From an uncultured Pseudodesulfovibrio sp. (GTDB lineage: Bacteria > Desulfobacterota > Desulfovibrionia > Desulfovibrionales > Desulfovibrionaceae), in assembly GCA_947259235.1 (NCBI GenBank), contig CAMYLL010000164.1, positions 1 to 6,391 on the forward strand: a DNA stretch of 6,391 nucleotides. Direction: 5' to 3'. How positions within the stretch are numbered: position 1 is the stretch's first letter; each line of letters begins with the position of its first letter. Positions 1 to 5,851 of this stretch are shown in pieces. The translations under genes were made by a program, and so were the position numbers. Under the pieces are notes generated by a model that was not told where the DNA came from, searched no databases, and worked only from the letters and a program-made list of their open reading frames with translations.

Positions 1-1187
1 CATCTGCTCGGCTCCATGAACAGCCCCGCGGATTCGCCGGACAGACCGAGGTCCGTCTTCTCGCCGAAGCCGAGCTTGGACAGGTAGGAGGCGTAGGCCC
101 CCGCGCCCAGATCCATGCCGATCTTGGCGCACCCGATGTTGGACGAGTAGCGCATCACCTTGTGGGCCGGGAGCCACTTCTCCGGGTGGGTGTCCCGGAT
201 GGTCTTGTTGGCTACCCGCCACCGGCCGTTCTCGCAGTCGATGAGGGTGTCGTGCTCGATGATCTTTTCCTCCAGCGCGGCGGCAAAGAGGAAGGGCTTC
301 ATGGTGGAGCCGGGTTCGTAAACGTCGGTCAGGGCGCGCAGCCTGCGCTGGGATGCCTTGGAGGTCTTGACCGCGTTGGGATTGAAGAAAGGCTGGTTGG
401 CCATTGCCAGGATGTCGCCGGAGTCCACCTCCACCACCAGGACGATGCCCGCGCGGGCCTCGTATTTGGCTATGGCGTTGGCCAGGGCCTGCTCTGCGGC
501 GTGCTGGATATGGGTGTCCAGGGTCAGGCGCACGTCCAGCCCGTTGATATTCATCTCGCGGCCCTGGGCGTCGAGGTAGAGGCGGCTGCCCTTGGCGTCG
601 CGCTGGACCACGAACTCCGCCTTGCCGGGCTGCATGCGCGTGTCGAAGAGGCGCTCGATGCCTTCCAGCCCGTGGCCGTCGATGTTCACGAAGCCGAGGG
701 TCTGCCCGGCCAAGTGGCCGTTTGGATAGATGCGTGAAAATTCGCTGACGAGCCGGATGCCCGGGATGTTCGCCTTAGAGAGAGCCGCGGCCTCGCGGTC
801 GCTGACCTGCCGTTTGATCCAGACGAATTTCTTCTTGGAGCCCAGGCGCTTGCGGACTGTGGGCAGGGAGAGGCGGAGCGCCTTGGCAACAGTGGCAGAT
901 GCAACGTTGAGGTCGGTGATCTCAAAGGGACGGGCATAGACGGACATGGCCTCGACGCTGGTGGCGAGCATCTCGCCGTTGCGGTCGAAGATGCGGCCGC
1001 GTTCGCCATACTCGAACTCGGCGGCCAGGCTCTGCCTGGATGCCTTGCTCAGGAGAGCGCTGCCGTCGTGAATCTGCACCCACCCGGTGCGTACCCAAAG
1101 CCCCACGAAAGCAAGAGCGAAGAGAGCGGCTACAAGCCCTATCTTCACTTTGCTGTGGTCTTTGCGCCCCTGGCTTCCCTGTGCCAT
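1..1187 (-). CDS. ftsI: FtsI/PBP3-like class B penicillin-binding protein (C-terminus cut off by window edge)
   Basis: Septal peptidoglycan D,D-transpeptidase, anchored in the inner membrane with its catalytic domain in the periplasm. The frame is open from an ATG at 1187 to the left edge (395 residues). Residues 1-14 are cytoplasmic and basic, and about 15-36 form one membrane segment that serves as an uncleaved anchor. Residues 61-77 carry the GERGRIFDRNGEMLA motif of the class B PBP pedestal domain, and the transpeptidase domain starts near 217. The active-site motif STMK places the acylated serine at S294 and the general-base lysine at K297. The second motif, SSN, is at 348-350. The third motif (KTG) and the stop lie outside the window. 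AGGGAAG just before the ATG is the ribosome binding site. An in-frame GTG at 1205 is a less likely start. It lies 49 bases behind the ftsL-like gene in the dcw operon. FtsI is preferred over an elongation PBP2 because of this context. I cannot see whether a PASTA tail follows. Confidence 0.92.
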   Translation of the reverse strand, partial: MAQGSQGRKDHSKVKIGLVAALFALAFVGLWVRTGWVQIHDGSALLSKASRQSLAAEFEYGERGRIFDRNGEMLATSVEAMSVYARPFEITDLNVASATVAKALRLSLPTVRKRLGSKKKFVWIKRQVSDREAAALSKANIPGIRLVSEFSRIYPNGHLAGQTLGFVNIDGHGLEGIERLFDTRMQPGKAEFVVQRDAKGSRLYLDAQGREMNINGLDVRLTLDTHIQHAAEQALANAIAKYEARAGIVLVVEVDSGDILAMANQPFFNPNAVKTSKASQRRLRALTDVYEPGSTMKPFLFAAALEEKIIEHDTLIDCENGRWRVANKTIRDTHPEKWLPAHKVMRYSSNIGCAKIGMDLGAGAYASYLSKLGFGEKTDLGLSGESAGLFMEPSR

Positions 1188-1236
1188 TGTCTTCCCTGTT
1201 CCCACTTTGCGGCGCTTTTCTGGTTCCAAGCGTCGG

Positions 1237-1521
1237 CTATTTCGTATCCGCAATGCGCCGTATCTGTCCCGGCGCGGCTACGCCCAGGCCTTGCTGCCCG
1301 GCGAGCTTCTTGAGTTGATATGGTGAAACCTGGTTGTTCCTCTCAACCGTGAGCTTCACCGCCAGTGCCTCTTTATGATCGAGGCTCTTTTCCATCTTTC
1401 GCAGGTCGTAGGCCAGATCCATGCGCTCGATGTTCAACCAGACAGCGCCGAGTCCGAGGGTGAGGGCCGCACCCATCAGGGTGAGGATCATCCACAGGAG
1501 CGTTTTGTCTGTGTTGCTCAT
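1237..1521 (-). CDS. ftsL: FtsL-like small division protein
   Basis: A 94-residue bitopic membrane protein. Residues 1-7 are cytoplasmic, about 8-28 are a hydrophobic membrane segment, and about 30-64 are charged and heptad-like (NIERMDLAYDLRKMEKSL), suggesting a periplasmic coiled coil. The tail near 66-92 (SPYQLKKLAGQQGLG, then APGQIRRI) resembles the end of FtsL/FtsB-type proteins. In the family, FtsL pairs with FtsB and FtsQ and activates the FtsW-FtsI septal synthase. The start ATG overlaps the rsmH stop (ATGA, 1518-1521), with GGAGAAG 4 bases upstream. The gene lies exactly where ftsL normally sits, between rsmH and ftsI. FtsL sequences are poorly conserved, so the call rests on topology and position more than identity. 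Annotation pipelines often label such genes hypothetical. Confidence 0.78.
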   Translation of the reverse strand: MSNTDKTLLWMILTLMGAALTLGLGAVWLNIERMDLAYDLRKMEKSLDHKEALAVKLTVERNNQVSPYQLKKLAGQQGLGVAAPGQIRRIADTK

Positions 1522-2498
1522 GCTTCTTCTCCGTCGGGGCCGAGCCGCTCCGCCACGCGGAGCTTCGCGCTGCGGCTGCGGGGGTTTGCGGCCATTTCGT
1601 CGTCGGACGGAAGCTGCGGCTTCCGGGTCAGCACCTTGAGCACGGGTGTTCCGTCACAGGTGCAGTGCAGCTGGTGCGGCGGGCAGTGGCAGCCCTTGGC
1701 GGCGTCCCTGAAGGCATGCTTCACGGCCCTGTCCTCCAGGGAGTGAAACGAAATGATCGCCAGTCGCGCACCGGGCGCAAGCCGCCCGACTATTGTTTTA
1801 AGGTAGTATTCAAGTTCCTCAGTTTCCCTGTTGACCGCTATTCGCAGTCCCTGAAAGGTCCGGGTGGCGGGATGGTTGCGTGCCGTGTGCCGCATCTTGG
1901 GCGGGTATGCCAGCCGCACTATCTCTGCCAGTTGGAGCGTCCTCGTTATCGCTCCCTTGTCCCGGGCTCTCAGTATTGCCGACGCGATCTTCCCGGCCAG
2001 GGGGTCTTCCCCGTACACCCTGATGATTCGCGCCAATTCACCGTGCTTGAGCGTATTGACCTGTTCCTCGGCCGAAGGGCCGGAGTCCGGGTCCATGCGC
2101 ATGTCCAGCGGACCGTCGCCGATGAAGCTGAATCCCCGTTGCGCTTCATCGAGCTGCAGTGACGAGACGCCGAGGTCCAGCACTGCTCCGTCCACCGTTT
2201 CCCACCCCAAGTCGTCCAAGGCTTCCTCAAACCTTGAAAAGGGCAGGTGGAACAGGTGGGCTCTCCCCCCCAGTTCCACAAGGCGCTCCCCGGCAAGGGC
2301 GAGCGCGCTCCTGTCGCGATCAAGTCCGGCAAGCTCGGCCCCCTGGCCTGCGCGCCGCATGAGCGCGAGGCTGTGGCCTCCCATGCCGAGGGTTCCGTCC
2401 AGATACCGGCCGCCCGGTACGGGCCGGAGCCACTCGATCACTTCATGTAAAAGAACTGTCGTGTGGATGGACGCGGGATCAACGCGGCCAGCCATCAT
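1518..2498 (-). CDS. rsmH: 16S rRNA m4C1402 N4-methyltransferase RsmH (MraW)
   Basis: Cytoplasmic SAM-dependent methyltransferase that modifies N4 of C1402 in the ribosomal P site of 16S rRNA. At 326 residues it has normal family length. Family motifs appear in order: HTTVLLHEV (12-20), the SAM-binding DGTLGMGGHS (34-43), GLDRD (58-62), DLGVSSLQLD then RGFSF (108-125), PLDMRMD (130-136), HPATRTFQGLRI (209-220), ISFHSLEDRAVK (249-260) and the basic tail NPRSRSAKLRVAER (305-318). A cysteine cluster lies at 270-281. The first ATG overlaps the mraZ stop by one base (TGATGATG). No strong ribosome binding site precedes it, so translation probably depends on re-initiation after mraZ. The second ATG, one codon on, is equally possible. 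The stop overlaps the ftsL-like start. Function is certain from the motifs. Regulation by MraZ is inferred. Confidence 0.98.
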   Translation of the reverse strand: MMAGRVDPASIHTTVLLHEVIEWLRPVPGGRYLDGTLGMGGHSLALMRRAGQGAELAGLDRDRSALALAGERLVELGGRAHLFHLPFSRFEEALDDLGWETVDGAVLDLGVSSLQLDEAQRGFSFIGDGPLDMRMDPDSGPSAEEQVNTLKHGELARIIRVYGEDPLAGKIASAILRARDKGAITRTLQLAEIVRLAYPPKMRHTARNHPATRTFQGLRIAVNRETEELEYYLKTIVGRLAPGARLAIISFHSLEDRAVKHAFRDAAKGCHCPPHQLHCTCDGTPVLKVLTRKPQLPSDDEMAANPRSRSAKLRVAERLGPDGEEA

Positions 2499-2944
2499 CA
2501 GAAGGGCAGGCTGACGTTGTTCTCCGCCAGCTCATGGGACACGTCGTAGTCCTCGTCGAGCAGGCGTTCGAAGCTGTCGGCCGGCCAAATCTCGAAACGC
2601 CGTCCGGCTCCCATGACCACAACATCCTTGTCGAGCTTGCCGCTCTTGCGCAGGTGCGCGGGAATGGCGATGCGTCCCTGCGCGCCGACCGGCGTCTCGG
2701 TGTATCCCGAGTAGAGAATGCGGATCGTGTTCTGCAGCTCGCGGCTGGGCGTCTTGACCTTCTCCAGCTCGTCCTCCAGCTTGGTCCACTGATCCGGGGT
2801 GATGCCGATGACATGCTTGTCGAAGATGGTCAGCACGATGACCGCTTCCGGCAGGCCGGAGCGGATCAGGTCCCGGAAATCGGGCGGCAGTATGAGCCGA
2901 CCCTTGTCATCCAGGCTTCTATGTGCGTGACCTCTGAACTTCAT
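2498..2944 (-). CDS. mraZ: Transcriptional regulator MraZ
   Basis: DNA-binding regulator at the head of the dcw cluster, 148 residues, about the usual length. It has two tandem SpoVT/AbrB-like domains. The first carries HRSLDDKGRLILPPDFR (8-24) and the second VGAQGRIAIPAHLR (86-99). These are the two copies of the family's DxxxGR-type motif, although the second copy reads AQGR instead of the usual DxxGR. In characterised bacteria MraZ forms ring oligomers that bind short phased repeats upstream of its own operon and usually represses it. Such repeats are visible here at 2970-3015. GGGGG lies upstream of the ATG. Another ATG four bases earlier (2948) is out of frame and opens no gene. The gene leads the minus-strand operon mraZ-rsmH-ftsL-ftsI and is divergent from pyk. 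Confidence 0.98.
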   Translation of the reverse strand: MKFRGHAHRSLDDKGRLILPPDFRDLIRSGLPEAVIVLTIFDKHVIGITPDQWTKLEDELEKVKTPSRELQNTIRILYSGYTETPVGAQGRIAIPAHLRKSGKLDKDVVVMGAGRRFEIWPADSFERLLDEDYDVSHELAENNVSLPF

Positions 2945-2969
2945 TCATTCCCCCGGGGTTCTCTCTTGC

Positions 2970-3015
2970 CCCACCTTCTTACCCTAGTTTTACACTAAGT
3001 TCCACTTCTTTCCAC
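2970..3015 (-). promoter_or_regulatory. Probable MraZ operator: five 10-bp-phased G-rich repeats
   Basis: Read on the minus strand, GTGGA at 3015-3011, GTGGA at 3005-3001 and GTGTA at 2995-2991 are spaced exactly 10 bases apart. AGGGT at 2985-2981 stays in register, and GGTGG at 2975-2971 (holding GTGGG one base out of phase) continues it. The last repeat ends 26 bases before the mraZ start. Direct repeats of a TGGG-like pentamer separated by 5 bases are the known binding pattern of E. coli MraZ, and related phased repeats serve other MraZ proteins. Each repeat therefore probably contacts one subunit of the MraZ ring on one DNA face. The repeats are seen directly; the binding is inferred. Confidence 0.7.
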
Positions 3016-3066
3016 GGGTGCTTGATATTTTGGATAAAGTCAACCGGTAAAGAGAATTTGGCAGGT

Positions 3067-3113
3067 AAAAAAAACCGAGGATCATTGATTTTTTTTGGAT
3101 GCCCGCATAGAGT
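3067..3113 (+). promoter_or_regulatory. Candidate sigma70 promoter with A-tract for pyk
   Basis: TTGATT at 3085-3090 and TAGAGT at 3108-3113 are separated by 17 bases, each matching four of six consensus positions. An A8 run at 3067-3074 lies about where an UP element would bind the RNA polymerase alpha subunit. Transcription would start near 3120, leaving a leader of about 120 bases before the pyk start at 3243. The pairing is the best I find in this gap for the plus strand, but neither hexamer is strong. Confidence 0.42.
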
Positions 3114-3210
3114 CAGTCCCATGTAGAGAGTGGCCCGGCGCAGTAGATCGCGCGTAAGGTCGCTCAAATGCTGAATGATGCCGGGCTGTTGAGTTTTGGC
3201 GACGTAACGC

Positions 3211-3230
3211 GCGAAACAACCACGTTTCGC
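3211..3230 (+). promoter_or_regulatory. Hairpin touching the pyk ribosome binding site
   Basis: GCGAAAC (3211-3217) and GTTTCGC (3224-3230) form a perfect 7-bp stem with a 6-base loop. The stem ends directly against the AAGGGG ribosome binding site (3231-3236) of pyk. A wider inverted repeat also lies in the leader: GCCCGGC at 3133-3139 and GCCGGGC at 3180-3186. The stem could stack beside the bound ribosome or protect the messenger 5' side. It resembles no riboswitch I know. A regulatory role is not shown. Confidence 0.4.
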
Positions 3231-3242
3231 AAGGGGTTTGCT

Positions 3243-4685
3243 ATGGACAGGCACATAAAGATAATCGCGACCTTGGGACCGGGAACCGGCTCCTATGAGG
3301 CCGTCAAGGAACTGGTCGAGTCCGGGGCCAAAATATTTCGTCTCAATTTTTCCCACGGCGGGCGTGAGTTCTTCGAGCAGATGGTCGGCATCGTCCGGCG
3401 GCTCGAGGTTGAAACCGGCCTGACGCTGACAATCCTCCAGGACCTTTCCGGGCCCAAGATCCGCACCTGCGACGTCGGGCTGCCCGTCTTCGAGGTGGAA
3501 AAGGGGACCGAGGTCATGCTCGGCACGTCGGACAAAGCCGGGAAGGTCGAAGGGCCCTTCATCTGCCTGGACATCCCTGACCTCTACGAAGGGGTCAAGG
3601 AGGGCGATTCCGTGGCCCTCTCCGACGGTATGATCCGCTTCACCGTGATGAAGGTGGAGGAGAAGTTCCTCATTCGTCTTCAGGCCACCAACTCGGGCAT
3701 GTGTCCGCCGCGCAAGGGCATCACCTTCCCCGGCAAGACCACGCCCCTGGCGCCGCTCACGGACAAGGACAAGGCGGACCTCGCCATCGGCATGGAGCTG
3801 GGCGTGGACGCCGTGGCCATGAGCTTCGTCCAGAAGCCCGAGGACATCTGCAACCTGCGCGCCGAAATGATTCAGTACAACCGGCGTGTCCCCATCATCG
3901 CCAAGCTCGAACGCATCGCGGCCATCACCAACCTCCAGGGCATCCTGGCCGAGGCCGACGGCGTCATGGTGGCGCGCGGCGACCTGGGGCTGGAGCTCGA
4001 CCTGGCCGAGCTGCCCGTGGTCCAGAAGCGCATCATCAAGGCGTGCAACGAGGCGGGCAAGCCGGTCATCGTGGCCACGCAGATGCTCCTGTCCATGGTC
4101 AACTCGCCCATGGCCACCCGGGCCGAGACCACCGACGTGGCCAACGCCATCCTGGACGGCGCGGACTGCGTCATGCTCTCGGAAGAGACGGCCATCGGCC
4201 GGTATCCCGGCGAGACCGTGCGGTTCATGCGCAAGATCGCCTACGAGATCGAGGCGTTCATGTTCGAGAGCGGCCGGGCGGAGATAGACCGGGGCGGGGA
4301 GCAGGACAATCCGTCCACCTTCCTGGCCTATGCCGCAGCCATGCTGGCGGGCAAGACCGGGGCCAAGGCCATCGTCTGCCACTCCACCTCCGGCGGTACG
4401 GCGCGCATCCTGGCCTCCTGTCGGCCCAAGCAGTCGGTCTACGCGCTGAGCACGGATTCCATCGTGCGGCATTTCACCAATTTCTCGTGGGGAGTCATCC
4501 CGGCTGAGCCCCTGGACGTCATCGACGACCACCAGGAGCGGGCCGAGGTGTTCGTCCGCCAGTCCCCCGCCTTCGAGGAAGGGGACATCGTCATAGTCAC
4601 GGCGGGCCAGCCGGAGAAGGGGCGGGCCATGACCCAGACCAACGTGGTCAAACTGTATGAAAAACTCGGCAAAGAAGCGGGCTGA
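3243..4685 (+). CDS. pyk: Pyruvate kinase
   Basis: Cytoplasmic last step of glycolysis: phosphoenolpyruvate plus ADP gives pyruvate plus ATP. The 480-residue length is normal. The barrel starts with IKIIATLGPGTGS (5-17) and RLNFSHG (33-39). GPKIRT is at 70-75. The catalytic lysine is K221 in IIAKLER, and the metal ligands are E223 and D247 (VARGDLG). The signature region is at 279-322 (ATQMLLSM, ATRAETTDVANAIL, MLSEETAIGRYP). The C-terminal domain spans about 355-478, with HSTSGGTARIL and GDIVIVTAGQP. The start chosen is ATG 3243, because AAGGGG lies 6 bases before it and MDRHIKIIATLGP matches the usual N-terminus. An in-frame ATG at 3168 would add 25 residues with no family resemblance and only a weak AAGG. 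K72 in GPKIRT is the residue linked to potassium-independent enzymes. SEET replaces the common SGET. The stop overlaps the next gene's start (TGATG), indicating an operon. Confidence 0.98.
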   Translation: MDRHIKIIATLGPGTGSYEAVKELVESGAKIFRLNFSHGGREFFEQMVGIVRRLEVETGLTLTILQDLSGPKIRTCDVGLPVFEVEKGTEVMLGTSDKAGKVEGPFICLDIPDLYEGVKEGDSVALSDGMIRFTVMKVEEKFLIRLQATNSGMCPPRKGITFPGKTTPLAPLTDKDKADLAIGMELGVDAVAMSFVQKPEDICNLRAEMIQYNRRVPIIAKLERIAAITNLQGILAEADGVMVARGDLGLELDLAELPVVQKRIIKACNEAGKPVIVATQMLLSMVNSPMATRAETTDVANAILDGADCVMLSEETAIGRYPGETVRFMRKIAYEIEAFMFESGRAEIDRGGEQDNPSTFLAYAAAMLAGKTGAKAIVCHSTSGGTARILASCRPKQSVYALSTDSIVRHFTNFSWGVIPAEPLDVIDDHQERAEVFVRQSPAFEEGDIVIVTAGQPEKGRAMTQTNVVKLYEKLGKEAG

Positions 4686-5698
4686 TGAGTTCAAAGCAAC
4701 AACATGACATTCCCGACGGGCTGAACGAGGAATACTACCAGATCAGCGCGGACATCCTGGGCAGCTTCAACAAGTACCGCCCTCCCCTGAACATCTTCAG
4801 GTTCAAGGAGGACGTGGCCCGGATCATGCCCTATTACAAGGTGGGCGGACGGCTGACCAATGAGCAGGTGGAGGAACTCCAGACCCTGACAAAGGACGGA
4901 GTCATCTTCGTTTCACGCGAGGACCACCCGGTCTATGTCAAGCACATCAGCTACCAGCTCGATCTGGTTCTGGTGGACAAGAACCTCAAGGAGAAGGAGA
5001 CCGCCGACATCTTCACCCAGGCCCTGACGCGCAAGCTCAAGGAGTTCTTCGACCAGCCCGTGCCGATGGTCTTCGAAAAGCTCTGGGTGGACCTCATGGT
5101 GCTCACCGAATACCTCTACGCGGATATCCGCCGCGCCCGCGCGCTGGTCAGGCGCATGCACAAGGAACATTCGCTGGAGAACCACAGCCTCAACTCCGGG
5201 TTCCTCGGTCTGGCCCTGTTCGGCAAGATCAAGGAGAAGACCTTCAAGGAGGGCGTGCGGCGCAAGACCTTTGACAGGCTGGCGGCGGGGCTCTTCCTGC
5301 ACGACCTCGGCATGGCCAAGGTTCCCGCCTTCATCCGTTCCAAGGACAAGCCCCTGACGGGCGACGAGCGGAGCAAGGTCAACAACCACACCAAGGTCGG
5401 CTACGAGATGCTTGGCAAGCTCAACCTCCGCTATCCCGAGGTCGAGCAGTGCGTCACGGACCATCACGAGCGACTCAACGGCTCCGGTTATCCCATGAAG
5501 ACCACCGAGATAGAGTTTCCGGGCAGGCTGTGCGCCGTGGCCGACTCCTTTTGCGCTATGATTTCCGACCGGCCCCATTCGCCGGGGCTGCCTTATCTCA
5601 AGGCGGCCGCGGATCTGGCCGCGGACCCTCGCTACGACAAGGACATCAACAAGGCGCTCCAGAGCCTGCTGATGCTCGACATGAAGTTCAAGGCGTAG
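4685..5698 (+). CDS. HD-GYP-type phosphohydrolase domain protein (putative cyclic-di-GMP phosphodiesterase)
   Basis: A soluble 337-residue protein with no signal peptide or membrane segment. The C-terminal half (about 160-310) is an HD domain of the HD-GYP class. It has a leading histidine H167 (ENHSLNSG), H206-D207 (LFLHDLGM), H235 (NNHTKVGYEML), H260-H261 followed by ERLNGSGYP (to 270), and D287 in VADSFCAMISDRP. These fit the metal ligands and the GYP signature of enzymes that hydrolyse cyclic-di-GMP. Two family positions differ: the lysine expected in HDxGK is M210, and the D of HHExxDGxGYP is N265. Activity is therefore likely but not certain. Residues 1-155 form an N-terminal region I do not recognise; a segment near 72-90 (DGVIFVSREDHPVYVKHIS) resembles N-terminal parts of other HD-GYP proteins. 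There is no receiver or sensor domain I can name. It overlaps pyk by one base and lacks a strong ribosome binding site, so it is probably translated with pyk. Confidence 0.86.
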   Translation: MSSKQQHDIPDGLNEEYYQISADILGSFNKYRPPLNIFRFKEDVARIMPYYKVGGRLTNEQVEELQTLTKDGVIFVSREDHPVYVKHISYQLDLVLVDKNLKEKETADIFTQALTRKLKEFFDQPVPMVFEKLWVDLMVLTEYLYADIRRARALVRRMHKEHSLENHSLNSGFLGLALFGKIKEKTFKEGVRRKTFDRLAAGLFLHDLGMAKVPAFIRSKDKPLTGDERSKVNNHTKVGYEMLGKLNLRYPEVEQCVTDHHERLNGSGYPMKTTEIEFPGRLCAVADSFCAMISDRPHSPGLPYLKAAADLAADPRYDKDINKALQSLLMLDMKFKA

Positions 5699-5723
5699 CC
5701 GGGACAGCATCCAAACCAACAGA

Positions 5724-5755
5724 CAGGCGCCCCCTCCGTGCGGAGGGGGCGCCTG
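5724..5755 (+). terminator. Strong GC-rich terminator hairpin, possibly bidirectional
   Basis: Positions 5724-5738 and 5741-5755 form a perfect 15-bp inverted repeat (CAGGCGCCCCCTCCG and its complement); in practice the loop opens to GTGC or wider. It starts 25 bases after the HD-GYP gene stop. The plus-strand tail ATTCTTTAT is only moderately T-rich. Read on the minus strand, the hairpin is followed by TCTGTTGGTTTGG and could also end the converging CBS gene. The hairpin is certain; efficiency in each direction is inferred. Confidence 0.85.
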
Positions 5756-5851
5756 ATTCTTTATGGTAATGGCGGAGCGCCCGACGCGGCGCTGTGGGAG
5801 CTTGTCCATGGGAGACGTGGGAGGCTCCCGGGAGAAAAGGTTCAGGCCCTG

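Noticed and set aside
162..737. A 191-codon plus-strand open frame
   Set aside because: It lies opposite ftsI, whose PBP motifs (STMK, SSN) are unambiguous. The translation is low-complexity Gly/Val/Leu-rich with no recognisable domain.
3022..3051. Possible minus-strand promoter for mraZ (TTTACC, 18 bases, TATCAA), and a TTGACT at 3043-3038
   Set aside because: TTTACC and TATCAA match four of six positions each with a long 18-base spacer, and TTGACT has no acceptable -10 at 16-18 bases. The mraZ promoter surely lies near here, but I cannot place it.
3067..3096. A8 and T8 runs as a bidirectional terminator hairpin
   Set aside because: The 14 bases between the runs form no GC stem, and a stem of A-T pairs alone would be weak. 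Promoter-associated A-tracts are a better reading.
3168..3242. Upstream ATG adding 25 residues to pyruvate kinase
   Set aside because: Only a weak AAGG precedes it, the added residues do not resemble the family, and the ATG at 3243 has a good AAGGGG at ideal spacing and gives the normal N-terminus.
2979..4694. A 571-codon open frame on the minus strand across the whole of pyk
   Set aside because: It is antisense to a certain pyruvate kinase gene, its His/Asp/Gly/Leu-rich translation is typical of the reverse complement of GC-rich coding sequence, and it shows no domain. It would also span the divergent promoter region.
4913..5809. A 298-codon minus-strand open frame opposite the HD-GYP-type gene
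   Set aside because: It is a shadow of a gene with clear HD-GYP motifs, and it would read through the terminator hairpin with no ribosome binding site or domain support.
5775..5840. Short inverted repeats (AGCGCC/GGCGCT and CTCCCGGGAG) before the CBS gene end
   Set aside because: The stems are 5-6 bp or loop-less palindromes without T runs, as expected by chance in GC-rich DNA.
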